A DNA stretch of 64,000 nt from JAFAMS01 sp049520515 (GTDB lineage: Bacteria; Vulcanimicrobiota; Vulcanimicrobiia; Vulcanimicrobiales; Vulcanimicrobiaceae), in assembly GCA_049520515.1 (NCBI GenBank), contig JBEKPS010000003.1, forward strand, positions 310,001 through 374,000. Reading direction: 5' to 3'. Of this stretch, positions 54,891 to 63,505 are shown piece after piece. Every line of letters starts with the position of its first letter. The stretch's first letter is position 1. The notes beneath the pieces are model-generated. The model ran no database searches. It was not told the DNA's origin and saw nothing but the letters and a program-made list of their open reading frames with translations. The translations under genes and the position numbers were made by a program.

Positions 54891-57821
54891 TTGCGCGCGG
54901 TGTGCGACTGCTCAGGATCGGGAATCTGCGAGCATGTGGTGGCCGCGCTCGAAGCGGTGCGCGTCCACAGCGACGCATACGTCGAGACAACGGAAGAAGC
55001 GCCGCAGAACGGTGCGCTCGACTGGCTTCCGCAGGTCGTGCTCGCATCGGATAGCCGCGCGCGAAAAATTTGGGCGGTCTTTTCTTTTGCTCCAAACGGC
55101 GATGTGCCGAGTTTGTCGTGCTCGCTCTTTCTGGACACGCCGCGTCTTCGTGGTGTATTGCGTGAAGGCGAAGCGATCGCAACGATGCTCGATCAAACGC
55201 CGCTCGACGACTGGGACGAGCACGATCGCAATCTTGTTCGCGACGGCGTCTTGAGCGATGCGTTCGGACCGCGCCCAAGCTCGCGCGCGCTCGCGCAAAT
55301 CATGTTCCGCCTCTCGCGTCATCCGCGCGTGCGCTACGACGACAGACCCGATTCGCGCCGGCATCCGGAAGAGCTGCCCTCGTTTGTGATCGATCCACGC
55401 GGGGTTCGTTTAGTCGCAAATTTGCGCGGAGCGATACCTATCCCCGGATTCGAAACCTCCGACGGCCGCCGCTTAAACGTGCGTGATCTCGTCATCCTCG
55501 AAGGTCCGCCGGCTTGGATTGCGGACGAGCAAGGCGCATATCTCTTGGACGCGACGCTGGATGCCACACGTGCGCAGCGCGCGATCGCCGCTGCGCGCAA
55601 TGCAGAGTCCGCGCCGCCTGACGGTAAGCCGTCGCTCGAGACGCTCGCAAAGGTAGCGCCGTATCTTGCGCTCGAGGAGCGTGAACGGTTCGGGATCGAG
55701 GACGTTCGGGACCCGAAAGGTCGCCTCTCAATGGCATGGCGTGAGGGCGCGCTCATCATCCGCGCGCAACTTTACGACGAAGCCTCGGGTGCCAACGCCG
55801 GACTCTCGACGAACGGTGCGATTGCGACGATCGGCGGGCGCCTGGTGCGCTTTCCATTTGAAGCCTCGCGCGCGCTCGCGGATCGATTAACCGAAGCCGG
55901 TTGCGTTCCGCGCTTCGACGGAACGTTTTCAATGCACGGGCCGGAGCGCGCAGCGGAGTTCGTTCGCGAAACGCTTCCGCAATGGAGCGATCTCGACATC
56001 GAGCTCGACGCGACGCTCGGTGGCGTATCGACGTCGACACGTCTGGATTTACGCGTGGGTGCGCGTCCGCCGAACGGTGCCGAAGATTGGTTCGAACTGG
56101 AAATCGACGTGCTCGTCGACGAAGGCGAGCCGCTTTCGGCCGAAGAGCTGCGCGCGATCTTGGCGAGCGGCGGACGTTACGCCGACGTGCGAGGGAAGCT
56201 CGTCGACGTCGGCGCGCTGCGCGACCGTGAAGAGCTGTTGCAAGATTTGCTGGCACGGCCGAAGAGCGGACTCGCGGCACTCGTAGCGTTACGCGATGAA
56301 ATCCATGAATCGTTCGGTCACGTGCGTTTGCCGGAAGAAGTCGAAGTGTTGCGCGAGCGCCTTCGGAATTTCTCCGGACTCGAGACGATCGAACCGCCGA
56401 AAACGCTGGCCGGAGTGCTGCGCCACTATCAAGAGCGAGGCCTCGATTACCTCAGCTATCTTGCGAGTTTTCGTTTTGGCGGAATCCTCGCCGACGAGAT
56501 GGGCGTCGGCAAGACGGCGGTCGCGCTCGCGTATCTTCTGCGGCGCAAAGAGGTCGACGGGCCCGCGCCGTCGCTCGTCATTGCACCGACGTCGGTAACG
56601 CACACGTGGCTGAATGAGATCGCGAAGTTCACTCCCCAGCTGCGCGCGCTCAAGCTTTCCTCCGGCAGCGACCGTGCGGCGCGCTACGACGAGATCGAGC
56701 AATACGATGTCGTCATAACGTCCTACGCGCTCGCGCGCATCGATGCGGAGAAGCTGGCGCAATTCAAGTTCCGCACGATCATCCTGGATGAAGCGCAAAA
56801 CGCGAAGAATCCCAGCTCGCAGATCTCGAAGGTCGTGCGCAGCTTGCGCGCCGAGCATCGTCTCGCGCTGACCGGTACCCCGGTCGAAAACTCGCTGCGC
56901 GATCTCTGGTCGATCTTCGCATTTCTTGAACCGGGCCTGCTCGGAACGGAGAGCTCGTTCCGTCGCCGTTTCGAGGTCCCAATCGCGAGCGGCGACCAGC
57001 GTGCGGTTTCACGCTTGCACGCGCGGCTCCAGCCTTTCGTTTTACGGCGCACCAAAGAAGAGGTCGCGCCGGAACTGCCGGAACGCACGGAGACGGAGAT
57101 CGTCGTCGATCTTTCGCCGGCGCAGCGTCAGCTTTACCGTGCTATCGCGGAAGCCGCGCGCCGTGAGATTCTGGATGGCTGGGACGACGCGCCGCAGGAG
57201 AAGGCGAGCATTCATGTGCTCGCGGCACTTACGCGCTTGCGGCAAGTTTGCGCGCATCCGGGCTTGCTCGTAAAGCGTTTTCTCGAGGAACCGGAAAGCA
57301 GCTCAAAGTTCGAAGCGCTGCGTGAAACGATCGACGAGATTCGCGACGGCGGCCATCGCGTGCTCGTGTTCTCGGCGTTCGCTTCAATGTTGCGTCTGAT
57401 CAAGGACGATCTGTATAGGCGCGATGTCGGGTTCGCGTACCTGGACGGATCCGTCAAAGACCGTGACCGGCAGGCAGAGGTCGAGCGCTTCCAGAGCGAC
57501 GATGGTCCGCCCGTCTTCTTGTGCTCGCTTAAAGCCGGCGGCGTCGGCCTAACCCTCACCGCCGCTGACTACGTGATCCTGTACGATCCATGGTGGAATC
57601 CCGCCGTCGAACGTCAAGCCATCGACCGGACGCACCGAATCGGCCAACGGCACCCGGTAACTGCGTATCGGATGCTGACACGCGGAACCGTCGAAGAGAA
57701 GATTCGCGCGCTTGCCGCGCGCAAACGGGAGCTCTCCGAGAGCGTCATTCGTGCCGACTCGGCCGTCGCGAAGGCGCTCACACGCGATGACCTCGAATTC
57801 TTGCTCAGCGAGCCGGATTAG
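54891..57821 (+). CDS. SWIM zinc-finger SNF2-family helicase
   Basis: 976 residues from the first ordinary start (TTG). At the N-terminus is a SWIM motif C-D-C-S-G-S-G-I-C-E-H (C-x-C-x5-C-x-H). The C-terminal half is the Swi2/Snf2 ATPase: D-E-M-G-V-G-K-T near residue 535, I-L-D-E-A-Q-N-A-K-N, A-L-T-G-T-P-V-E-N-S-L-R-D-L-W-S-I-F, and motif VI region W-N-P-A-V-E-R-Q-A-I-D-R-T-H-R-I-G-Q. Such proteins act on DNA-protein complexes. The frame is open from the clpC stop (54657) and the 78 preceding codons look coding (R-L-P-A-S-I-A-S-W-F-A-R-D-I-V-R-P-A-L) but lack ATG, GTG or TTG; a CTG at 54678 is the best candidate start. Confidence 0.9.
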   Translation: MRAVCDCSGSGICEHVVAALEAVRVHSDAYVETTEEAPQNGALDWLPQVVLASDSRARKIWAVFSFAPNGDVPSLSCSLFLDTPRLRGVLREGEAIATMLDQTPLDDWDEHDRNLVRDGVLSDAFGPRPSSRALAQIMFRLSRHPRVRYDDRPDSRRHPEELPSFVIDPRGVRLVANLRGAIPIPGFETSDGRRLNVRDLVILEGPPAWIADEQGAYLLDATLDATRAQRAIAAARNAESAPPDGKPSLETLAKVAPYLALEERERFGIEDVRDPKGRLSMAWREGALIIRAQLYDEASGANAGLSTNGAIATIGGRLVRFPFEASRALADRLTEAGCVPRFDGTFSMHGPERAAEFVRETLPQWSDLDIELDATLGGVSTSTRLDLRVGARPPNGAEDWFELEIDVLVDEGEPLSAEELRAILASGGRYADVRGKLVDVGALRDREELLQDLLARPKSGLAALVALRDEIHESFGHVRLPEEVEVLRERLRNFSGLETIEPPKTLAGVLRHYQERGLDYLSYLASFRFGGILADEMGVGKTAVALAYLLRRKEVDGPAPSLVIAPTSVTHTWLNEIAKFTPQLRALKLSSGSDRAARYDEIEQYDVVITSYALARIDAEKLAQFKFRTIILDEAQNAKNPSSQISKVVRSLRAEHRLALTGTPVENSLRDLWSIFAFLEPGLLGTESSFRRRFEVPIASGDQRAVSRLHARLQPFVLRRTKEEVAPELPERTETEIVVDLSPAQRQLYRAIAEAARREILDGWDDAPQEKASIHVLAALTRLRQVCAHPGLLVKRFLEEPESSSKFEALRETIDEIRDGGHRVLVFSAFASMLRLIKDDLYRRDVGFAYLDGSVKDRDRQAEVERFQSDDGPPVFLCSLKAGGVGLTLTAADYVILYDPWWNPAVERQAIDRTHRIGQRHPVTAYRMLTRGTVEEKIRALAARKRELSESVIRADSAVAKALTRDDLEFLLSEPD

Positions 57822-57832
57822 GGGGAGGGAAG

Positions 57833-59503
57833 ATGAGTACCGCTCTCAGCTACGTCCACGGGGCAAGCGACGTCGAATTCATCGGTGCGACGATCGGCTC
57901 ATATTTCGACGATGTCGTCAAACGCTTTCCGGATCGCGACGCCGTAGTCTCATCATATCAAGACGTTCGCCTGAGCTACCTCGAGCTGCAGCGAGCGGCC
58001 GAAGAGTTTGCGCGCGGTTTGATCGCGCTCGGTGTGGCGCACGGCGATCGCGTCGGGATTTGGTCGACCAACAACGCCGAATGGATTATCGCGCAGTTTG
58101 CGACGCCCAAGATCGGTGCAATCTTGGTCAATATCAATCCGGCCTATCGCACCTCGGAAGTCTCCTACGCCCTGCAACAGAGCGGCGTCAGCGTGCTGCT
58201 CACGCAAGTGCGGCATAAGACGAGTGAGTACGCCCGCATGCTGGCTGAGGTGCGTAACGCCCTGCCGTCGCTGCGGAAGATCGTGTTGATCGGCGACGAT
58301 GATCCGGGCGTCGAGCTCGACGCCATCCGCTGGAACGACGTGCGGGCGCTCGGGATCGGGGTTTCGCCCGAGACGCTGGCGGAGCGGCAGAAGCGTACGC
58401 AGCCCGACGACGCGATCAATATTCAGTACACCTCGGGTACGACCGGATTCCCCAAGGGCGCGACGCTCTCACACCATAGCCTGCTCAATAACGGATTCTT
58501 CATCGGTGAGGGCTGCGGGTACAGCGAGCTCGATCGCGTCTGCATTCCGGTCCCGTTCTATCACTGTTTTGGGATGGTACTCGGAAATCTCGCATGCGTG
58601 ACGCACGGTGCCGCGATGATCATCCCTGCGCCGACCTTCGATCCAGCCGCGACACTCGAAGCAGTAGCGGCTGAACGCTGCACGTCCTTGTACGGCGTGC
58701 CGACGATGTTCATCGCGGAGCTTGCGTTGCCGAATTTCAAAGACTACGATTTGAGCTCGTTGCGGACCGGGATCATGGCCGGCTCGCCGTGTCCCGTCGA
58801 AGTCATGAAGCGCGTACAAGCCGAGATGCACATGCCTGAAGTGACGATATGCTACGGGATGACGGAGACGTCGCCGGTTAGTTTCCAAACCGGCAAGCAC
58901 GACTCGATCGAAAAGCAGACGACGACCGTCGGTCGCGTTCATCCCCACGTCGAGTGTAAGATCCTCGACGAGCAAGGTCAGATCGTCCCGCGCGGGACGC
59001 CCGGTGAGCTGTGCACGCGCGGTTATCTGGTGATGCTTGGGTATTGGAACGACCCCGACAATACCGCCAAAGCGATCGATGCTGCGCGCTATATGCACAC
59101 CGGCGACATCGCGATTATGGATGCCGAAGGCTACGTAAACATAAGCGGCCGCATCAAAGACATGGTGATTCGCGGCGGCGAGAACATCTATCCGCGCGAG
59201 ATCGAAGAGTTCTTGTACTCACACCCTGCCGTCAAAGACGTCGCAGTCGTAGGCGTGCCGGACGCTAAATATGGCGAGGAGCTCTGCGCGTGGATCGTCC
59301 TCAAGGAGAACGCAAGCGTCGATCTGGCGTCAATTCAGGAGTTTTGCAAAGGCAAGATCGCGCATTATAAGATCCCGCGCTACGTCAAGATCGTCGAAAC
59401 GTTCCCGATGACCGTGACCGGTAAAATCCAAAAATATAAGATGCGCGAAGCGTCCATTTCGGATCTGGGTCTCGAGGCCGCAGCGAAAATCGCGACCGCC
59501 TGA
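57833..59503 (+). CDS. AMP-binding acyl-CoA synthetase (medium/long-chain fatty acid type)
   Basis: A 556-residue ANL ligase. P-loop Y-T-S-G-T-T-G-F-P-K-G-A (residues 199-210), F-Y-H-C-F-G-M-V near 240, Y-G-M-T-E-T-S-P-V near 342, adenylate-loop T-G-D-I-A and the hinge region G-R-I-K-D-M-V-I-R-G-G-E-N, then C-terminal P-M-T-V-T-G-K-I-Q-K-Y with the catalytic Lys. GGGAGGG precedes ATG. Y-R-x-x-E-V-S-Y-A-L and the pattern of this group point to fatty acids rather than aromatic acids. It follows the SNF2 gene by 11 bases and converges on the binding-protein gene. Confidence 0.92.
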   Translation: MSTALSYVHGASDVEFIGATIGSYFDDVVKRFPDRDAVVSSYQDVRLSYLELQRAAEEFARGLIALGVAHGDRVGIWSTNNAEWIIAQFATPKIGAILVNINPAYRTSEVSYALQQSGVSVLLTQVRHKTSEYARMLAEVRNALPSLRKIVLIGDDDPGVELDAIRWNDVRALGIGVSPETLAERQKRTQPDDAINIQYTSGTTGFPKGATLSHHSLLNNGFFIGEGCGYSELDRVCIPVPFYHCFGMVLGNLACVTHGAAMIIPAPTFDPAATLEAVAAERCTSLYGVPTMFIAELALPNFKDYDLSSLRTGIMAGSPCPVEVMKRVQAEMHMPEVTICYGMTETSPVSFQTGKHDSIEKQTTTVGRVHPHVECKILDEQGQIVPRGTPGELCTRGYLVMLGYWNDPDNTAKAIDAARYMHTGDIAIMDAEGYVNISGRIKDMVIRGGENIYPREIEEFLYSHPAVKDVAVVGVPDAKYGEELCAWIVLKENASVDLASIQEFCKGKIAHYKIPRYVKIVETFPMTVTGKIQKYKMREASISDLGLEAAAKIATA

Positions 59504-59507
59504 CGCT

Positions 59508-60512
59508 CTAGTTTACGCGGACGACGCGCATAGCGGGCGCTGCAGGATCGCCGTCCTTCGTGAAGCGTACCGGTCCGAGCGCCGTGGAGAAACTCTGCGT
59601 TCGAAGTATCGCGGTTAGGTCGCTTCGGCCGCCGCCGGCACGCTTAAGAACTTGCGCGGCGACCTGGACCGCTGCGTACGTTCGGAGCGCGTCGTCGCTC
59701 GCAAATTCGAGTTCCCGCGCGTGATAGCGCTCGGCCACCGCAAGGATCGCGGGCGTGCGCGTAATCGGTGAGGCTGTCGCGCGGAAGAGCTGGCCTGCGT
59801 CGGCAAAGGCGGTTGGGTCGAAGCCTCGGTGTGACACTTCGATCAGGAGCGTGAGCGGATTCGCGCGCAGTGCCGTCCGCCTCGAGCAAAAGACCGGCTC
59901 GCGACTGGTTGTGGCGAAATAGACCGCGTCGGCGGATCTGACGCATTCGCCTCGCGTGACGCCCGGGAACGCGGTCATGATCCGTGCGCGCCGTTCTCCA
60001 TCATCGGATGCGTCGTCGAGGACGCAGATGCGCGGACCGAACGACCGGCGCATGGTGCGATATGCCAGCTGCGCCAACTGATGTTCGCTCGGCGTCAGCC
60101 GAAAAACCGGCGACTGAGGATCGCTCGGTCCGCCGGCCGTGCCGCTGATTGCGACTTCATGCAACGCTCGTAGCGTGGGCGCTTGGGCAACGGCGACATT
60201 GCTGCGCAGCGGGCCGATGAGAATGCGCGTGTTCGAGCGCGCTGCAGCACGCGCGATCGCCGGTGCCGCCTCGACGTCCACCGAATTGTCGGTGCCTTCG
60301 TCTTGGTGTGCGTTTTCCACGGCTCCGGCGCCGGCCGGTGTCACCAATTTGATGTTGACGCCACTCGTCCGCAGATCGTCGACGGCCAGCCTGACCGCGT
60401 CGCGCAGGCGCAATCCGGCGGCGCCGTCATCGCCCGTAACCGGAAGATTGAGTGCGAGAGACAAAAGCGCGGCACCGAATAGCGCCGCGCTCGTTATCGA
60501 ACCGAAGAACAA
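59508..60512 (-). CDS. Periplasmic ligand-binding protein of Leu/Ile/Val type (Peripla_BP_6-like), diverged
   Basis: A 334-residue protein starting at TTG 60512, one base after the modA stop. An N-terminal hydrophobic segment (S-I-T-S-A-A-L-F-G-A-A-L-L-S-L-A-L) is a signal. Then G-L-R-L-R-D-A-V-R-L-A-V-D-D-L, R-I-L-I-G-P-L-R-S-N-V-A near 115, and V-F-R-L-T-P-S-E follow the type I periplasmic-binding pattern of LivJ/LivK. The D-A-Q-x-x-A-A-x-N-G-x-Y-x-x-G opening of canonical members is altered, so ligand specificity is unclear. It is the only possible binding protein in the window for LivHMGF, 8 kb away on the same strand. Confidence 0.72.
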   Translation of the reverse strand: MFFGSITSAALFGAALLSLALNLPVTGDDGAAGLRLRDAVRLAVDDLRTSGVNIKLVTPAGAGAVENAHQDEGTDNSVDVEAAPAIARAAARSNTRILIGPLRSNVAVAQAPTLRALHEVAISGTAGGPSDPQSPVFRLTPSEHQLAQLAYRTMRRSFGPRICVLDDASDDGERRARIMTAFPGVTRGECVRSADAVYFATTSREPVFCSRRTALRANPLTLLIEVSHRGFDPTAFADAGQLFRATASPITRTPAILAVAERYHARELEFASDDALRTYAAVQVAAQVLKRAGGGRSDLTAILRTQSFSTALGPVRFTKDGDPAAPAMRVVRVN

Positions 60513-60513
60513 C

Positions 60514-61284
60514 CTATTTCGGGGGAGGCGGCAGGTAGTTGAATTTCCGGAGCGTTGCGAGACCCACCGGACCCGAAGCAAAGTCTGCAAAGTCCTTCGC
60601 TGTGGCAGCGTTCTTGGACGCTTTGACGACCGCGATTTGATAGGTCGAAACGACGTTGTACTTATCGTCGATCATGATCGTTTGATACTTGGATGGATCG
60701 ACGTCCGACGCGAACGTGATCGTCGCGTCGGCTTTCGGTCCGAGCGCGGCCAACACGTCGCTGCCTTTGTCTTCTTGGACGACGATGTTCTTACGAACGT
60801 TCTGGACGAAGTCGAATCCCCACTCGGCGGCGCCTTTTTGAATGACTTGACTGGCGATCGTGCCGACGGCCGAGGATGGCGTGCCGAGCGAGAGCTTGAC
60901 GCCGGGATTGGCGAGATCTTTGAGGCCCGTAACTTTACCCGGATTGCCTTTGGGGACGAGGATGACTTCTTTGTTTTGTAAGATGTCGATGGGCTTTTCG
61001 AGGAGACTTTCCTCGCGTTTGAGGATCGTGCTACCGGCCATCGCGACATCGGCAGGTTTGCCTTCGTCAACCATCTTCGCGATCGTAGCGCCGCCGAGAA
61101 ATTGCGGCTTGATCTCGACACTGGGATGTTTGGCTTCGTAGTCTTTGATGATCTCGGTGAAGGCGTGTTGTGCATTCGACGCGATCAGCACGTCGAGCTG
61201 GACCTTGTCGGCCGCGCGCGTCGGAACTACTGAAGCGGTGACGACGAGCGCGAGCGTGGCCGCAAAGAAGAAGCTGCGTTTCAT
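60514..61284 (-). CDS. modA: Molybdate ABC transporter substrate-binding protein
   Basis: A 256-residue lipoprotein-less periplasmic binding protein with a cleavable signal (M-K-R-S-F-F-F-A-A-T-L-A-L-V-V-T-A-S... P-T-R-A-A). ModA traits: L-I-A-S-N-A-Q-H-A-F-T-E near residue 34, A-D-V-A-M-A-G-S near 82, S-L-G-T-P-S-S-A-V-G near 132 and a Tyr-containing Y-Q-T-I-M segment. It captures molybdate or tungstate for ModBC, absent here. It is downstream of the oxalate/formate antiporter and formate-dehydrogenase-like genes, so it may secure metal for a molybdoenzyme encoded elsewhere. Eleven bases separate it from the antiporter. Confidence 0.88.
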   Translation of the reverse strand: MKRSFFFAATLALVVTASVVPTRAADKVQLDVLIASNAQHAFTEIIKDYEAKHPSVEIKPQFLGGATIAKMVDEGKPADVAMAGSTILKREESLLEKPIDILQNKEVILVPKGNPGKVTGLKDLANPGVKLSLGTPSSAVGTIASQVIQKGAAEWGFDFVQNVRKNIVVQEDKGSDVLAALGPKADATITFASDVDPSKYQTIMIDDKYNVVSTYQIAVVKASKNAATAKDFADFASGPVGLATLRKFNYLPPPPK

Positions 61285-61295
61285 TATTGTTGTCC

Positions 61296-62606
61296 TTAAC
61301 TAGCCGGTACTGCAGCCGGAACGGCTGGTTCCGGGACAGGTTGTTTGTTATCCCAGAGGCGGACGGGCTTAAGAACGCCGATCGCCATGACGGCAGCGAT
61401 GACGTTCATCGCGGCGGCAATCTCGAGCGCGGCTGACCAGCTGCCCGTAGCAGCTGTGATGACGCTCGCCAACGGAACGATCAGGGCGGCGGTGCCTTTC
61501 GCCGTGTACAGCATTCCGTAGTTCGTCGTCGCGTATCTTTGACCGAAATGGTCGCGCGTCGTCGACGGGAAGATACTGAAGATCTCTCCCCATGCGAAGA
61601 ATACGAGTCCGGAGAGGATGACGAATGAAACCGGTGTCGTCCCCCACTTCATCAGCGCTAGAATGCCGATGCCTTCAATCAGGAATGCCCAGAACATTGT
61701 AATCTCACGTCCGGCGCGATCTGAGATGAAGCCGAGCAGCGGGCGGGTGACGCCGTTCATGATGTTGTTCAGCGACAGCGCAAAGGTCAACGCCGGCAAA
61801 GTAATTCCGAGCAGCGAGACTGGGAACGTGTCGACATAGTAATCTTTCGCGATCGGACCGAGCTGCGCGACGGCCATAAGCCCGCCGGCCGCGACCAACA
61901 CGAACATCACGTACATCACCCAGAATACGGGAGAGCGTAGCGTCTGGGCGGGAGTGTGATCGTACGTCCCTTGCAGCACGCGCGGCGGCGTCGTATCGAC
62001 GGGTTTCGTCTTGGGCGGCGTGATCAGGATGAGCGAGGCGATCACGATGATTGCGCCTTGCAGAATACCGAAGAACAAAAACGTGTGCTGATAACCGCTC
62101 GATGCGATCATCATGGTCAGTGGAACGACCGTAATGGCCGCGCCGGCGCCGAACCCCGCGGACGTCAAACCCGCCGCGAGACCACGGCGTCCGGCGAACC
62201 ACTTGAGTGCGTTACCGATGCAGGTGCCGTAGACAATACCTGCGCCGACGCCGGCGACCGCGCCCCCGATGTAGAGCATTGGCAGCGTCGTGGCGCTCGA
62301 ATCGATGACCCATGCAAGACCTGCAAGAATGCCGCCGATCATGACCATCACGCGTGGCCCATGGCGGTCGACGAGCGCGGCCTCGAATGGCACAAGCCAC
62401 GTCTCGACCAGTACGAAGACCGTGAACGAGACTTGAATCGCCGCTATGCCCCAGCCGTTCTTCGCGGCCATCGGGTTAACGAACGCCGTCCACCCGTACT
62501 GATAGTTCGCAACCATCGCCATGCAAACGATGCCTGCGACAAGTTGAACCCATGGGTTCTTTAACCCGCGGTATTCCGTACCCAGCGTTTCTGAAGTTGT
62601 TGACAT
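61296..62606 (-). CDS. Oxalate/formate-antiporter-family MFS permease (OxlT-like)
   Basis: A 436-residue, 12-helix MFS protein of the OFA family. W-L-V-P-F-E-A-A-L-V-D-R-H-G-P-R is motif A near residue 68-84, Y-G-T-C-I-G-N-A-L-K-W-F near 125-136 and G-L-A-A-G-L-T-S-A-G-F-G-A-G are typical of OxlT-like transporters, as is the G-R-R-G-L loop. It exchanges oxalate for formate or imports monocarboxylates. ATG 62606 is preceded by GGAGGGGCAGG. Located directly after the formate-dehydrogenase-like Fe-S gene, it could supply formate; oxalate-decarboxylation genes are not visible. Confidence 0.87.
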   Translation of the reverse strand: MSTTSETLGTEYRGLKNPWVQLVAGIVCMAMVANYQYGWTAFVNPMAAKNGWGIAAIQVSFTVFVLVETWLVPFEAALVDRHGPRVMVMIGGILAGLAWVIDSSATTLPMLYIGGAVAGVGAGIVYGTCIGNALKWFAGRRGLAAGLTSAGFGAGAAITVVPLTMMIASSGYQHTFLFFGILQGAIIVIASLILITPPKTKPVDTTPPRVLQGTYDHTPAQTLRSPVFWVMYVMFVLVAAGGLMAVAQLGPIAKDYYVDTFPVSLLGITLPALTFALSLNNIMNGVTRPLLGFISDRAGREITMFWAFLIEGIGILALMKWGTTPVSFVILSGLVFFAWGEIFSIFPSTTRDHFGQRYATTNYGMLYTAKGTAALIVPLASVITAATGSWSAALEIAAAMNVIAAVMAIGVLKPVRLWDNKQPVPEPAVPAAVPAS

Positions 62607-62629
62607 CCTGCCCCTCCGATAGTTGTTGT

Positions 62630-63505
62630 CTAGGCTTCCCCCGATGTGCTTTGAACGTAGACGCCGCCGAAGCGTCCCTTGACGCAAAGGTGGCCGCTGG
62701 TGACGCCGTTTTCGACCGGTGACGTCACTTTCACGATAGAGTTGTCTTGTACATGAAGTGTTAAGGTGCAGCCGACGCCGCAATACGAACAAATCGTATC
62801 GGTCGCCGTCTGCTCTTTTTCGTCCCACGTGCCGGCTTCGCGCATCTCGTGCTCGGAGCTGAACATCAGCGCACCCGTTGGGCACACGCCGATGCAGTTG
62901 CCGCAGTATACGCACGCCGAATCGGGCAGCGGAACGTCGAATTCGGTCGAGATGTGGGCGTCGAATCCGCGTCCGGCCATCGCGATCGCGAACGTGTTTT
63001 GCGCGTCGGTCCCGCAGGCTTCGACGCACTTATAGCAGGCGATGCACTTCGAGTAATCGCGCACGTAGAGATCGTTGTCTATTTTTATGGGTTGGGCCAC
63101 CGTCGCGGCTTCCGCGCCGTAGCGACCGGGGTCGGCGTCGTATTGCGCGATGTAGCGCTGCGCGTCCGGCGCGGTCGAGAGATCGACTGACGAGCCGAGA
63201 AATTCGAGCACCATCTTGCGGCTATGACGGACGCGCTCGGAGTCGGTCTTTACCACCATTCCGGCTTCGGCTTTGCGAGCGCAGGACGGCACGAGCACGC
63301 GCGAGCCTTCGACTTCGACGACGCAGACGCGGCAGGCGTTTACCGGTGTAAGATTTTCGAGATAGCAGAGGGTCGGCGTTTCGATCGCCGCTTGGCGGCA
63401 GGCTTCGAGCAGCGTCATTCCCTCGGTAACGGTAACGGTCTTGCCGTCGATCGTTATCTCGAGCGTGCGCGGCGGCGCTTCGAACGGTGCGTGTGGAACG
63501 ATCAT
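62630..63505 (-). CDS. Fe-S protein: formate-dehydrogenase alpha N-terminal region without catalytic domain
   Basis: A 291-residue multi-cluster protein. It has an N-terminal [2Fe-2S] ferredoxin domain (Cys 47, 58, 61, 75), a NuoG/HoxU-type linker, two [4Fe-4S] motifs (C-I-A-C-Y-K-C-V-E-A-C and C-V-Y-C-G-N-C-I-G-V-C-P), and a C-terminal Fe4S4 segment I-C-S-Y-C-G-V-G-C ... H-L-C-V-K-G-R-F-G. In FdsA/FdhF-like enzymes this is followed by ~600 residues of molybdopterin-binding domain. Here the chain ends about 13 residues later (S-T-S-G-E-A), and only 23 bases separate it from the antiporter. Either the catalytic part is encoded elsewhere or it has been lost. The ATG overlaps the NuoF-like stop (ATGA). 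Confidence 0.87.
   Translation of the reverse strand: MIVPHAPFEAPPRTLEITIDGKTVTVTEGMTLLEACRQAAIETPTLCYLENLTPVNACRVCVVEVEGSRVLVPSCARKAEAGMVVKTDSERVRHSRKMVLEFLGSSVDLSTAPDAQRYIAQYDADPGRYGAEAATVAQPIKIDNDLYVRDYSKCIACYKCVEACGTDAQNTFAIAMAGRGFDAHISTEFDVPLPDSACVYCGNCIGVCPTGALMFSSEHEMREAGTWDEKEQTATDTICSYCGVGCTLTLHVQDNSIVKVTSPVENGVTSGHLCVKGRFGGVYVQSTSGEA

Noticed and set aside
54891..57821. SNF2 helicase as part of a phage-defence island
   Set aside because: No methylase, nuclease or other defence gene is adjacent; SWIM-SNF2 proteins are common chromosomal genes and the neighbours are clpC and an acyl-CoA ligase.
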